Assembly: GCF_003751445.1 (NCBI RefSeq)
Contig: NZ_RJUU01000003.1
Span: forward strand, 1,116,001-1,180,000
DNA length: 64,000 nt
Reading direction: 5' to 3'
From: Streptomyces sp. 840.1
Lineage (GTDB): Bacteria; Actinomycetota; Actinomycetes; Streptomycetales; Streptomycetaceae
Numbering within the stretch: position 1 is the stretch's first letter; every line of letters begins with the position of its first letter. Under the pieces are notes generated by a model that was not told the origin of the DNA, did no database searches, and saw nothing but the letters and a program-made list of their open reading frames with translations. Shown here piece after piece: positions 8,615-16,707 of this stretch. Both the position numbers and the translations under genes were made by a program.

Positions 8615-9343
8615 ATGCGGGGGCGCGGGGAGGACCGGGGGTGGGCGCTGCTCGACGCGCTGCTCGACGACCGGAGCGCACCGGGGCTCGCCGCCCTGGC
8701 CGCCGAGGTGCTGGGCCTTGCGGAGTGCGGCCGGTACGCGGTGGCCGTGCTGTCGCTTCGCGGATGCCCCGGCCCCGGGCCCCGGGCCCCGGTCGCGCAC
8801 GGGCTGCGGTTCCTCTGGCGGGTCCGGCCGGACCGGGTGCTCGGGGTGGTCGCGCTGGGTGAGGCGGAGCCGGCCTCGGTCGCCGCGCTGCTGGCTGACC
8901 GGTGTCGGGGCCCGGGTGGGGTCAGCCCGGCCGTGCGGGGCCTGGCGGGTCTGGGTACGGCGCGCCGGCTGGCCGACGCGGCGCTGCTGACGTGCGGCAC
9001 CGGCCGGGGGGATGTCGCCTGCCTGGACGGCAGGGTCCCCGCGGCCCTGGTGGCCGGGCTGCCCCCGGTGTCGGCCTACCTGGCGGCGGAGGTCTTCGGC
9101 GCGCTGTTGGCGCGCGGCCCTGCGGAGCGGGCGCTGCTGTTGTCGACGCTGGACGCCTGGCTGGAGTGCGGAGGCTCGGCGGGGCGGGCGGCCGGCCGGC
9201 TGCGCTGCCACCGGAACACGGTGCTGAACCGGCTGCGGCGGCTGGAGGCACTGACGTCACGGTCGTTGTCCCGGCCGAGGGAACTGGTCGAGGTGGTGCT
9301 GGCCCTGGACGCGTTGAGGCTGCTCCCAGCAGCGGCGCTGTGA
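8615..9343 (+). CDS. PucR/CdaR-type helix-turn-helix regulator
   Basis: A 242-residue protein beginning MRGRGEDRGWALLDALL, with the C-terminal PucR-type DNA-binding module. Residues ~165-235 read LLSTLDAWLECGGSAGRAA, then RCHRNTVLNRLRRLEAL, the classic HTH_30 motif. The N-terminal ~150 residues are Ala/Leu/Arg-rich and match no ligand domain I can name. The ATG follows GGAGGA at about 10 nt. Its divergence from the liv operon suggests it controls the transporter, by analogy with PucR-family regulators of nitrogen or amino-acid uptake. This is inference from position only. Confidence 0.75.
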   Translation: MRGRGEDRGWALLDALLDDRSAPGLAALAAEVLGLAECGRYAVAVLSLRGCPGPGPRAPVAHGLRFLWRVRPDRVLGVVALGEAEPASVAALLADRCRGPGGVSPAVRGLAGLGTARRLADAALLTCGTGRGDVACLDGRVPAALVAGLPPVSAYLAAEVFGALLARGPAERALLLSTLDAWLECGGSAGRAAGRLRCHRNTVLNRLRRLEALTSRSLSRPRELVEVVLALDALRLLPAAAL

Positions 9344-9349
9344 GGTGTC

Positions 9350-9386
9350 GGCGCGGAGGCACGGGACGCGCCCGTACCTCCGCGCC
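9350..9386. terminator. Terminator hairpin between convergent genes
   Basis: GGCGCGGAGG-C-ACGGG pairs with CCCGT-A-CCTCCGCGCC around a 5-nt loop, giving 15 pairs with one mismatch. It lies between the regulator stop and the glycerate kinase stop. Confidence 0.75.
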
Positions 9387-9391
9387 GGGGG

Positions 9392-10525
9392 TCAGCGCAG
9401 GAAGTCCCGGGCGATGGACTCCGCCGCCCGCTCCAGCAGCGGTCCCGCCTCGGCCATGCACACCGCCGGGTCCGGCTCCAGGTCCGTGAGCGCGTACGCG
9501 CGGCGGATGCCGGCCCGCCCCAGCGCCTCCGGGGGCAGTGCGAGGCGGCCGCAGACCGCGACGACCTCGATGCCCGCCGCCCTGGCCGCAGCGGCGACTC
9601 CCGCCGGGGCCTTGCCGTGCAGGGTCTGCTCGTCGAGCGAACCCTCGCCGGTGATGACCAGCGTGGCGCGGGCCAGCGCGGGGGCGAAGCCGAGCACGTC
9701 GAGCATCACGTCGATCCCGGGCCTGAACCGTGCGCCGAGGGCGGCCAGCGCCCCGTACCCGATGCCGCCCGCCGCACCCGCGCCGGGCAGGTCGGCGTGG
9801 TCCGGGCCCAGCACGGACGCGTAGTGGGCGAGCGCCGCGTCCAGGACCGCGATGTCCTCCTCGGTCGCGCCCTTCTGGCGCCCGTACACCTCCGGTGCGC
9901 CCTTCGGTCCGGTCAGCGGGTTGTCGACGTCGCTCGCGAGGATCAGGTCGACCCCGGTGAGCCTCGGGTCGAGCCCGGACAGATCGGCCGAGACGAGGGC
10001 GGCGAGCCCGCCGCCCCCCGGGCCCACGGGCTTGCCGTCCGCGTCCAGGAACCGCGCGCCGAGCGCGGCCAGCATGCCCGCGCCGCCGTCCGTGGTCGCG
10101 CTGCCGCCGACCCCGAACACGATGGTCCGCGCACCTGCCTCCAGTGCGGCGAGCAGCAGTTCGCCGGATCCGTACGTGGTCGCGGTGAGCGGCGCGAAGA
10201 CGCCGTCGGGAAGGTGCTGGAGGCCCGAGGCCTCGGCCATCTCCACCACCGCCGTGGTGTCGCGCAGGGCGTACGCCGCCGTCACCGGGTCACCGAGCGG
10301 CCCGGTCACCCGCGCCTCGCGGCGCTCGAACCCGGCGGCCACCGCGGCCGCCACCGTGCCGTCGCCGCCGTCCGCCACCGGCAGGGTCTCCACGGCCACC
10401 TCGGGAGCGATGCTCCGCAGCCCGGCCGTCACCCGCTCAGCGACCTGTACAGCCGTGAGCGAGCCCTTGAACTTGTCCGCCGCGACGAGCACGCGTGCGG
10501 CCTTCATCACTGCTCCGTCCGTCAC
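9392..10525 (-). CDS. Glycerate 2-kinase (GlxK/GarK family)
   Basis: A 377-residue kinase that should phosphorylate D-glycerate to 2-phosphoglycerate. The family N-terminus VLVAADKFKGSLTAVQVAE follows six extra residues. Other landmarks are LPVADGGDGTVAA, YGSGELLLAALEAGA, GVGGSATTDGGAGMLAALG (the conserved Gly-rich block), LASDVDNPLTG and VITGEGSLDEQTLHGKAP. The length fits the family. Two starts are possible: GTG at 10525 (AGGGA 7 nt upstream) and ATG at 10507 (GGAG about 6 nt upstream). The latter aligns better with usual N-termini. It is a stand-alone gene with no visible glyoxylate genes nearby. Confidence 0.9.
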   Translation of the reverse strand: MTDGAVMKAARVLVAADKFKGSLTAVQVAERVTAGLRSIAPEVAVETLPVADGGDGTVAAAVAAGFERREARVTGPLGDPVTAAYALRDTTAVVEMAEASGLQHLPDGVFAPLTATTYGSGELLLAALEAGARTIVFGVGGSATTDGGAGMLAALGARFLDADGKPVGPGGGGLAALVSADLSGLDPRLTGVDLILASDVDNPLTGPKGAPEVYGRQKGATEEDIAVLDAALAHYASVLGPDHADLPGAGAAGGIGYGALAALGARFRPGIDVMLDVLGFAPALARATLVITGEGSLDEQTLHGKAPAGVAAAARAAGIEVVAVCGRLALPPEALGRAGIRRAYALTDLEPDPAVCMAEAGPLLERAAESIARDFLR

Positions 10526-10835
10526 CTTGAATCCCTTTGCTTTCGAACAGGCAGTCGCGCCGCCCCGACCCTATCCGGACCACCCGCCTCCTGCCCATGG
10601 GTGTCCGTGCCCTGGACCGGCGGGGCTGTGCCGCGGGGGACGCGGCGGGCGGTGACACGCGAGCGCGCCGACCCTCATGACCGAGGGTCGGCTGCGGGTG
10701 CCGGAACACGGCACGGTGGGCCGGTGCGATCACCGGCGGTGCGGGAGACGGCCGCAAGCGACGGAGGCGGCCGGGATCCGGTCGCGCGTCACGCCCTGCT
10801 GCGGAAAGCCGCCACCTGATGCCCGCGGTCCCGCG
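10526..10835. other. Intergenic region after the gas-vesicle operon
   Basis: About 310 bases lie between the glycerate kinase start and the end of the Asp23-type gene. They hold two terminator-like hairpins (listed separately) and presumably the glycerate kinase promoter. No supported gene is seen. Confidence 0.5.
10668..10691 (-). terminator. Terminator hairpin downstream of the gas-vesicle locus
   Basis: A perfect 9-bp stem (CCGACCCTC with GAGGGTCGG) encloses a 6-nt loop, about 145 nt beyond the Asp23-type stop codon. Confidence 0.55.
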
Positions 10836-10851
10836 TCACTGGACGCGGGAC
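10828..10851 (-). terminator. Hairpin spanning the Asp23-type stop codon
   Basis: GTCCCGCGTC pairs perfectly with GACGCGGGAC around a 4-nt loop. The stop codon of the Asp23-type gene sits inside the stem-loop, so this may act as a terminator or stabilise the 3' end. Confidence 0.5.
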
Positions 10852-11297
10852 TTGGACGGGGCGCTCTCCGTGTCCTCGTCGTCATCGTCATCGGATCCCG
10901 GTACGTGCACGTCGAGCACCTTGATGTTGATCTCGACGACTTCCAGCCCGGTCATCGTTTCGACCGCGTCGGTGACATGGGTCCGGATGTTCCTCGCGGC
11001 CTCCAGGATGGGGATGCCGTACTCCACCACGATGTCCACGTCGATGGCGGTCTGCTTCTCGCCCACCTCCACCTTCACCCCGCGGCCGTGGTCGTTGGAG
11101 CGGGACACCTTCTCCTTGACCGCCCCGAACGCCCGGGAGGCGCCCCCGCCGACGGTATGGATCCCGTCGGTCTCGCGCACGGCTATTCCGGCGATCGTCG
11201 AAACCACCGTGTCCGCGATGACCGTGGTCCCCCGGGTTCCGCCCTTGTTGTCGCTCTCACCCAGTGCAGTACCACTCTGACTGTCGTTTGTCGCCAT
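10836..11297 (-). CDS. Asp23/Gls24 family envelope stress protein
   Basis: A 153-residue soluble protein beginning MATNDSQSGTALGESDNKGG. Its core is typical Asp23/Gls24: TVVSTIAGIAVRETDGIHTV (~28-47), then a beta-rich KVEVGEKQTAIDVDIVVEYG and VTDAVETMTGLEVVEINIKV. A C-terminal acidic run (five Asp plus EDTES) follows. An AGGAA ribosome site lies 5 nt before the ATG. In Gram-positives these proteins are membrane-associated stress factors. Placement directly after gvpK suggests co-expression with gas vesicles, though the 178-nt gap may contain its own promoter. Confidence 0.85.
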   Translation of the reverse strand: MATNDSQSGTALGESDNKGGTRGTTVIADTVVSTIAGIAVRETDGIHTVGGGASRAFGAVKEKVSRSNDHGRGVKVEVGEKQTAIDVDIVVEYGIPILEAARNIRTHVTDAVETMTGLEVVEINIKVLDVHVPGSDDDDDEDTESAPSKSRVQ

Positions 11298-11475
11298 GAG
11301 TTCCTCGCACAGATTCGTCCTGTGAGGGGGCGGACCGGACCCGGCGGATGCCTTCCGCCGTCCTGTGCCCCCAGTTCCACTGTGCTCCGGATACGTGACC
11401 TGCGCCATTCGGGTGGGACGGGCGGTAGGCACCCGTGTGCGGACAGGCTTCCGCGCCCGGCCCGTGGCCCCGCCG

Positions 11476-11754
11476 TCAGTCCCGGGGCAGCAGGCTGCCG
11501 AGGGGGCCCAGGTCAAGGTTGAGGTCCTCCGGGCGCACACCGTGCTGCTCGCAGAGTTCCGTCATCCGCTGGTCGAGCAGCATGAGCGTCGTGCCGATCT
11601 CATCGGTCTGGTCGTCGGTGAGATCGCCCTGGTCGATGCGGCGCAGCGCCTGGCGTTCCATCAGCTGACGGAGCAGCTCGACCACGGTGAGGACGAGGGT
11701 GACGAGGTCGCGCCCCATCTTCTCGGAGTCCAGGTCGACTCGTGAGGTCGTCAC
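11476..11754 (-). CDS. gvpK: Gas vesicle protein GvpK
   Basis: A 92-residue accessory protein with the GvpK signature DLVTLVLTVVELLRQLMERQA, then a DQTDEIGTTLMLLDQRM helix and LNLDLGPLGSLLP. I place the start at a GTG overlapping the preceding stop (GTGA). A start 7 codons upstream is possible but would overlap gvpS more deeply. GvpK is needed for vesicle assembly in other organisms. It is the last gvp gene before a gap. Confidence 0.88.
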   Translation of the reverse strand: MTTSRVDLDSEKMGRDLVTLVLTVVELLRQLMERQALRRIDQGDLTDDQTDEIGTTLMLLDQRMTELCEQHGVRPEDLNLDLGPLGSLLPRD

Positions 11755-11978
11755 AGCGGCCCGCTGTCCGCCCACGGGGCAGGTACGCGTTCGTTGACGG
11801 ATGACAGCAGGGCATGCAGGGACACCCGCACGAGCGGGACATCGGCGATCGCGATCACCAGGTCACCGCTGACGACGACCCCGGTCGCCAGGACCCGGTC
11901 CAGGAGGTCCACCAACGGCACCCCGATGGGCCCGTTCAACGCGCCCGGACTGTCCCACGGAACCACGTCGTGCGTCAC
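11751..11978 (-). CDS. gvpS: Gas vesicle structural-family protein GvpS (GvpA-like)
   Basis: A 75-residue short member of the GvpA/J/M family. The core PLVDLLDRVLATGVVVSGDL and VRVSLHALLSSVNERV follows the alpha-beta-beta-alpha pattern of GvpA, but a Trp/Pro-rich N-terminus and lack of a long tail set it apart. The GTG start follows GAGGTG at 6 nt. It sits between gvpL and gvpK, where streptomycete clusters carry gvpS, so the name rests on both sequence and gene order. Confidence 0.82.
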   Translation of the reverse strand: MTHDVVPWDSPGALNGPIGVPLVDLLDRVLATGVVVSGDLVIAIADVPLVRVSLHALLSSVNERVPAPWADSGPL

Positions 11979-11981
11979 GGC

Positions 11982-12821
11982 TCACACCTCGCCGACGAAG
12001 GAGTAGGGGACCCACGGGCCGGAGACCTCGATCTGCGCACCGGTCTGCTCCCGCAAGCTCCTGGCCAGCAGGTCCAGCTCGCCCGACCGGTCCTCGGCGA
12101 CCAGGTAGGTGGCGTTGAGCACCTGGACCCGGTGGTCACCGGCGGCCCCCTGGCCGTGCGGCCGGAGCCGGCGGGACGCCTTGGCGATCCGGCTCACGTG
12201 CGCGTCCACCGCCTCGGCGACGCGCAGGGACTCCTCCTGCCGCTGCTCGCGCTCCGTGCGCAGGTTCCGTTTGCGGTCCAGGTACGCGCGCCCCGCTCCC
12301 GGGGCCGGACGGTCCTGGCCGGCCGGTGCGCCGGGCCGCGGTGGGGCGGCGGCCGCGCGGGAGCCCGGCGATGCGGGCGCGTACACCTTCACCCCCCATT
12401 CGGCATGGTGCGCCACACGTCTCAGCGCCGTGTGGAAGCGCACCGACTCGGCGTCCAGCGCGTGCCTGGCCCTGTCCGGCCCGTTGTACAGGGTGGCGAG
12501 CGGCAGTGGCACCGTGGGCGCCTGTGCGGCGACCGCCGAGACGACCGCGTGGTGGGCGCGCGCGTACCGTTCGAGTTCCGCCTCGTCCGTCAGGCGCTCC
12601 TGCCAGGCCTCGTCCGTGAACTCGGCGGACCGGACGCTCTGCACGATCGCGGTGAGCGATCCGAAGGTGAGGGAACGGACGGGTTCCTCCTGGGCGACTC
12701 CGGTGACCCCGTCGAGGTCCACGGGCAGCTCGGCCCGGCAGACCGCGTACACGTAGATGGCGTTCGCGTCCGGGGCCTGGGGGCTGCGCTCCGTCATGTG
12801 CTTCTGTTCTCCCTGCGTCAT
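11982..12821 (-). CDS. gvpL: Gas vesicle protein GvpL (GvpF/L family)
   Basis: A protein of about 279 residues with the GvpF/L N-terminal motif AIYVYAVCRAELPVDLDGV and the middle helix-rich region LTDEAELERYARAHHAVVSA, APTVPLPLATLYNGPDRAR. A strand, NATYLVAEDRSGELDLLARS, precedes the C-terminal GPWVPYSF motif. Residues ~140-175 are an Ala/Pro/Gly-rich linker. The ATG at 12821 overlaps the gvpJ stop (ATGA). An ATG at 12797, with GGGAG about 10 nt upstream, is an alternative. GvpF/L proteins are minor shell or chaperone components. Confidence 0.88.
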   Translation of the reverse strand: MTQGEQKHMTERSPQAPDANAIYVYAVCRAELPVDLDGVTGVAQEEPVRSLTFGSLTAIVQSVRSAEFTDEAWQERLTDEAELERYARAHHAVVSAVAAQAPTVPLPLATLYNGPDRARHALDAESVRFHTALRRVAHHAEWGVKVYAPASPGSRAAAAPPRPGAPAGQDRPAPGAGRAYLDRKRNLRTEREQRQEESLRVAEAVDAHVSRIAKASRRLRPHGQGAAGDHRVQVLNATYLVAEDRSGELDLLARSLREQTGAQIEVSGPWVPYSFVGEV

Positions 12822-13159
12822 CGCCCGGGGGCGGCTGTCTCTTCGGCCTTGGACTCGAGTTCCTTCAGGCGTTGGCGCAGATCGCGGTTCTCCTCCTGGA
12901 GGGCGTTGCGCGATGCCTTGGAGCTGAGCGCCGGGTCGGTCTCCCACCAGTCGATCCCGGCCTTCTTCGCGGTGTCCACGGATGCCACGAAGAGGCGGAG
13001 ACGGATGGTGAGCAGCTCGATGTCGAGGAGGTCGATCTTGATGTCGCCGGCGATCACGATGCCCTTGTCCAGGACGCGCTCAAGGATGTCGGCGAGGTTG
13101 GTGGTCTGCGGCCCGGGGACAGGGTGGGTGGCACCCTGCCGGAAGTCGAGGTCAGTCAC
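12818..13159 (-). CDS. gvpJ: Gas vesicle protein GvpJ (GvpA family)
   Basis: A 113-residue GvpA-family protein. The conserved core is NLADILERVLDKGIVIAGDI followed by DLLDIELLTIRLRLFVASVD. The C-terminal ~35 residues form a charged coiled-coil tail (ALQEENRDLRQRLKELESKA). The GTG start follows GAAGGGC at 6 nt and lies 8 nt inside the gvpZ 3' end. GvpJ is thought to shape the conical vesicle tips. Confidence 0.87.
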   Translation of the reverse strand: MTDLDFRQGATHPVPGPQTTNLADILERVLDKGIVIAGDIKIDLLDIELLTIRLRLFVASVDTAKKAGIDWWETDPALSSKASRNALQEENRDLRQRLKELESKAEETAAPGR

Positions 13160-14249
13160 TGCGAGCCCTTCGCGATCGCTGCTTCGCGGAAGATGCCCGC
13201 CTCCTCGGCGGCGCCTCTTCCTCTTCTTCCTCTTCTTCCTCTTCCTCCTCCGGTTCGTCTTCCTCCTCGTCCTCGTCCTCGTCCGTCAGCTCGTCGTCCT
13301 CGTCCTCGTCCTCGTCCTCTTCGTCGCCGTCCTCTTCGTCACCGTCCTCTTCGTCCCACTCCTCGTCGCCGTCCTCGCCGTCCTCGTACTCCTCGTCGTC
13401 CGGGCCTTCCTCGTCCTCAGCCTCTTCCTCTTCCACGGCCTCTTCGTGGGACACGACGACTTCGCCGTCGCGGATCTCTCCGCGCCACCCGTCCGGCTCC
13501 TCCTCGGCGAGGGTGACGTAGCGCTGGAAGTGCTTGAAGTCGAGTCGCACCCGGCGCCCCTGAGCACGCCAGAGGTTTCCCGTCTTCTCGAAGAACCCGG
13601 ATGGGTAGTACTCCATGACCAGCACGATGCGCGTGAGGGACGGCGTCAGTTCGTGGAAACTCACCGCGCCCCGGGTCGTGCCCTTGGACCCCTCCGACGT
13701 CCAGACGATGCGTTCGTCGGGCACCTGCTCCTGGACGGTCGCCTTGAAGCTTCGCGACGACGGCCCCACCTTGACCTTCCAGTCACTGGACGTCTCATCG
13801 CTCGTCGAGACGTCCTCCACGCCCTTGGCGAAGCTGCTGAACTGGTCGTACTGGGTCCAGTGGTCATAAGCGGTGCGCAGCGGCACTCCCACGTCGAGCA
13901 CCTCGACGATGTTCATGGCCTTGCCACCGCTCGCCTTGCGCTTGCCCTTGCCGCCGCCGCCGAAGGCGCCCTTGGCCTTGTCCACGACGTTGTCCTTGAC
14001 GTCCTTGGCCTTCCCGGAGACGAGCGCCTTCACCGGCGAATCGCCCTTGAGGATGCGGGACCCGATCGCCGGCAGGGAACCGCCGTTCTCAGCGACATCG
14101 GTCAGCTGACTCGTGACGTCCGTCAGCTTCTCTCCCGCCTTTTCGGCGAGTTTCTCCACCTGTGTGCTCACGAAGCCGGACAGCTCCTCCCGGAGCCTGT
14201 CCATTCCGGAGTCCTGCGCCTCAGGCTCTGCCTTTTCCGTCCTGGCCAT
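13152..14249 (-). CDS. gvpZ: GvpZ: SRPBCC-domain protein with long acidic tail
   Basis: This 365-residue protein has three parts. Residues 1-100 are a charged, helix-forming lead (GMDRLREELSGFVSTQVEKL). Residues ~108-245 are a START/Bet v1-like SRPBCC domain: VEVLDVGVPLRTAYDHWTQY, DERIVWTSEGSKGTTRGAVS, LVMEYYPSGFFEKTGNLW. From ~residue 270 the chain is almost only Glu/Asp, with a short basic end (RRRASSAKQRSRRARSD). The ribosome site GGAGGTAG overlaps the gvpY stop. Streptomycete gvp clusters carry an SRPBCC gene at this position, named gvpZ. Its role is unknown. Confidence 0.8.
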   Translation of the reverse strand: MARTEKAEPEAQDSGMDRLREELSGFVSTQVEKLAEKAGEKLTDVTSQLTDVAENGGSLPAIGSRILKGDSPVKALVSGKAKDVKDNVVDKAKGAFGGGGKGKRKASGGKAMNIVEVLDVGVPLRTAYDHWTQYDQFSSFAKGVEDVSTSDETSSDWKVKVGPSSRSFKATVQEQVPDERIVWTSEGSKGTTRGAVSFHELTPSLTRIVLVMEYYPSGFFEKTGNLWRAQGRRVRLDFKHFQRYVTLAEEEPDGWRGEIRDGEVVVSHEEAVEEEEAEDEEGPDDEEYEDGEDGDEEWDEEDGDEEDGDEEDEDEDEDDELTDEDEDEEEDEPEEEEEEEEEEEEAPPRRRASSAKQRSRRARSD

Positions 14250-14255
14250 GACTCG

Positions 14256-15206
14256 CTACCTCCGACCACTGGTGCGCTTGGATGCGGCCCGCTTCGCCGA
14301 CGACGACTTGCCCGCTGCCGTCTTCTTGGCCGGTGCCTTCTTGGCCGGGGACGCCTTCTTGGCCGCGGCCTTCTTCGCCGGGGCGCTCTTCTTCGCAGCG
14401 GCCTTCTTCGCGGGCGCGGACCGCTTCGACGCGGCCTTCTTCGCCGGGGCGCTCTTCTTCGCAGCGGCCTTCTTGGCGGGGGCGCTCTTCTTGGCGGGGG
14501 CCTTCTTCGCGGGGGCGCTCTTCTTGGCCGCGGCCTTCTTCGCGGGCGCGGACCGCTTCGACGCCGCCTTCTTCGCCGGGGCGCTCTTCTTCGCAGCGGC
14601 CTTCTTCGCGGGCGCGGACCGGTGGGAGGCGTGCCTGCCCGGCTTCTTCTCCGGCTCCTCCTCGGCCTCGCTCTCCTCCTCCTCGTCTACCGACTGGTCG
14701 TCCTCCTCGTCCTCTTCGTCCTCGTCGGTCTCTTCGTCCTCCTCGTAGGGTTCCTCCTCGTCCGCGTACTCCTCTTCGTCCTCGTACCCCTCGCCTGCGG
14801 GCTCGTCCTCGTACTCGTCCTCGTCCTCGTCGTCGTCGTACTCGTCGTCGTACTCGTCGTCCTTGCCCTCGTCCTCGTCCTCGTCCCGCGGGGGTTCGAG
14901 GAGACGGGCCGTGCGGTCGCTGATCGTGTCGGCCAGCGAGCTCATGCTGCGATTGGCGGCGGCGGTCATGGCCTTGCGGCCCGCGTCGAGGACCTCGCCG
15001 CGGAGCTGATCCTGGAGCTCGGCGAACTGGGGCACCTCTCCGAGGCGGCGCATGCCTTCCGCGGCGAGCTGGCGTGGCTCAAGCCCGAACCGCCGGCCGG
15101 CGAGATAGGTGGCGACGGTGAGTGCCAGCCGCCCCTTCTTGGTCCGGCCCAGCACATAGCCACCCACTACGGCGGCCGCGAGGGTCACCTTCGTCTGGTC
15201 TTCCAT
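14256..15206 (-). CDS. gvpY: GvpY: acidic then histone-H1-like Lys/Ala-rich protein
   Basis: The 316-residue product starts MEDQTKVTLAAAVVGGYVLG, with a hydrophobic helix and a helical domain to ~residue 105 (YLAGRRFGLEPRQLAAEGMR). Residues ~108-200 are an Asp/Glu/Tyr-rich acidic block. Residues ~205-316 are about ten degenerate repeats of the KKAAAKKSAPA type, resembling histone H1 tails, ending KRTSGRR. Gene order identifies it as the streptomycete gvpY. The strongly opposite charges of the two tail halves are visible directly. Function is unknown, possibly scaffold or nucleic-acid contact. Confidence 0.8.
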   Translation of the reverse strand: MEDQTKVTLAAAVVGGYVLGRTKKGRLALTVATYLAGRRFGLEPRQLAAEGMRRLGEVPQFAELQDQLRGEVLDAGRKAMTAAANRSMSSLADTISDRTARLLEPPRDEDEDEGKDDEYDDEYDDDEDEDEYEDEPAGEGYEDEEEYADEEEPYEEDEETDEDEEDEEDDQSVDEEEESEAEEEPEKKPGRHASHRSAPAKKAAAKKSAPAKKAASKRSAPAKKAAAKKSAPAKKAPAKKSAPAKKAAAKKSAPAKKAASKRSAPAKKAAAKKSAPAKKAAAKKASPAKKAPAKKTAAGKSSSAKRAASKRTSGRR

Positions 15207-15213
15207 GAGCGCG

Positions 15214-15468
15214 TCACCTTCGATCGATCTGTGCCGGACCGACCCGTGCGGCGTGCAGCCGGTCAAGCAGGCGTTCCTCTTCTCGTTCGAACTCCTCCAA
15301 GGAGATGTCCCCCGCCTCGAGTTCCTGATTGAGCACGGCCAGTTGTGCGCGTAGGACGGCCGGGTCGTGCAACTCACGATCGGCGGCGTCGTTGAGCTTC
15401 TCCGCCACCCAGACCACGCCTCGGACGGGAGCGATGGGGAGGGTGAGGAGGCCCGTGATCAGTCCCAT
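15214..15468 (-). CDS. gvpG: Gas vesicle protein GvpG
   Basis: An 84-residue protein starting MGLITGLLTLPIAPVRGVVW, the usual GvpG opening, followed by VAEKLNDAADRELHDPAVLR and QELEAGDISLEEFEREEERL, a charged helical region. GGGGAG lies 7 nt before the ATG inside the gvpF 3' end, with only one base between the two reading frames. A longer upstream frame is unsupported. GvpG is an essential accessory protein of vesicle assembly. Confidence 0.88.
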   Translation of the reverse strand: MGLITGLLTLPIAPVRGVVWVAEKLNDAADRELHDPAVLRAQLAVLNQELEAGDISLEEFEREEERLLDRLHAARVGPAQIDRR

Positions 15469-15469
15469 G

Positions 15470-16225
15470 TCACTCCCCGCCCACGGACACGGTCGCGGGG
15501 CGTGCCTCGAGGGAGACGAAGCTGTAGCAGGGCAGCGGGCCGGCCAGCCGTAACTCGACATGCTCACGGTGGGCCTGCGCGAAGCGTCGTGCCCCGTCGA
15601 GGAAGGAGTCGGCGGCGCCGTGGTCGACGAGGAAGGAGACGTTCAGGGCGCAGCCCGCGACCTCGGGCCCCGCGGCCACCGCGCGCGCCCCGGGCTCCAG
15701 CTCGCTCAGCATGCGCCGCCCGGCCGCGGCCGCCCTGCGGGTGAGCGCCGCCGAGATGGCTTCGCCCAGGCGCAGGCTGGCCTCGTAGCCGGGGTGTCGT
15801 CGCACGGCTTCGCGGAGCCGGCGTACGTTCCCCTCCTCGGCCACCAGGGTGGCCAGCGCGTCCTGGGCGGGAAGTGCCTTCACGTTGATCTCGATGTGCC
15901 CGGCCAGCCGGTCCAGGGTGGCGGCATGTGCGGATTCGGCGGCGGCCAGCTGATTCAGGACCGTCGCCTCGTCCGGCGCGACCATGCCGAACCGCATGGG
16001 CAGGACCGGCCCGTCGTCCGCCAGGCGCATCAGCAGGTCCTGGTGCGCCAACAGGTCCCGGCGGCGTGCGCGGAGCTGGGGCGGGGCGTCGCTGATGACC
16101 GCGCCGAGCGGACCCTGCCGGATCATCCGAAGGCGTGCGGGAGGGGATCCCACCCCGCCGACGCCCTTCGGGAGCCGTGTTCCGGCCCGCAGGATGGCGT
16201 AGACGTACACACCGTCGGCTGTCAC
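15470..16225 (-). CDS. gvpF: Gas vesicle protein GvpF (GvpF/L family)
   Basis: A 251-residue member of the GvpF/L family. The N-terminal strand is GVYVYAILRAGTRLPKGVGG. The middle is ISDAPPQLRARRRDLLAHQD, GPVLPMRFGMVAPDEATVL and GHIEINVKALP. It ends with ALNVSFLVDHGAADSFLD and GPLPCYSFVSLE. The GTG start overlaps the gvpA stop (GTGA). GvpF is known to contact GvpA and may act as a chaperone at nucleation. Confidence 0.88.
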   Translation of the reverse strand: MTADGVYVYAILRAGTRLPKGVGGVGSPPARLRMIRQGPLGAVISDAPPQLRARRRDLLAHQDLLMRLADDGPVLPMRFGMVAPDEATVLNQLAAAESAHAATLDRLAGHIEINVKALPAQDALATLVAEEGNVRRLREAVRRHPGYEASLRLGEAISAALTRRAAAAGRRMLSELEPGARAVAAGPEVAGCALNVSFLVDHGAADSFLDGARRFAQAHREHVELRLAGPLPCYSFVSLEARPATVSVGGE

Positions 16226-16674
16226 GCGTTCGCCTCCGAGCGGCGTCGCCGGCTCTCGCCGCTGCGGGCAGGAGCCCGCCGCTTCCTCGGCCGCTCCTGC
16301 GGCTCGTCCTCGTCCTCGTCGCCCGCCCCCACCGCCTTGCGCACGGTGTCGCCCACGGTCTCGGCCGCGCTGCGCACCTTTCGCTTGCCGACGGACTTGG
16401 CGACACCGCCACCGAGCAGCTCGGGGATGGTGGTGCTGCCGGAGTCCCGCTCCAGATCGAGCCGGTTGCACGCCTCCGCGAACCGCAGATAGGTGTCCAC
16501 ACTCGCGACGACGATGCGCGCGTCGATCTTCAGGATCTCGATGCCGACCAGTGAGACCCGGATGAAGACGTCGATGACCATGCCACGATCAAGAATCAGT
16601 TCCAGCACGTCGTACAAGGTGCCGGCGCGAGGGGGACAGGCCACTACTTCGTCGGAGTAGGTGGTCGCGGTCAT
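16222..16674 (-). CDS. gvpA: Major gas vesicle shell protein GvpA, with C-terminal extension
   Basis: A 150-residue protein. Residues ~18-75 are the highly conserved GvpA core, including LYDVLELILDRGMVIDVFIR and VGIEILKIDARIVVASVDTY. The C-terminal ~70 residues (AKSVGKRKVRSAAETVGDTV, then an acidic and Arg/Ser-rich end) are longer than in cyanobacterial GvpA, but such tails are usual in streptomycetes. GGAAGGAC lies about 7 nt before the ATG. The protein polymerises into the gas-permeable vesicle wall. Confidence 0.92.
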   Translation of the reverse strand: MTATTYSDEVVACPPRAGTLYDVLELILDRGMVIDVFIRVSLVGIEILKIDARIVVASVDTYLRFAEACNRLDLERDSGSTTIPELLGGGVAKSVGKRKVRSAAETVGDTVRKAVGAGDEDEDEPQERPRKRRAPARSGESRRRRSEANA

Positions 16675-16707
16675 GGAATGTCCTTCCAGCAGGGGAGCGG
16701 AGACGGA

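Noticed and set aside
14290..14630. Repeats inside gvpY that could suggest a CRISPR array
   Set aside because: The units are degenerate codons of Lys/Ala repeats in a coding frame, with no spacers of constant length.
11814..15332. A very long plus-strand open frame opposite the gvp genes
   Set aside because: It mirrors the gvp genes and their Glu/Lys-rich repeats (giving Leu/Phe/Val runs). The opposite-strand gvp proteins are clearly real.
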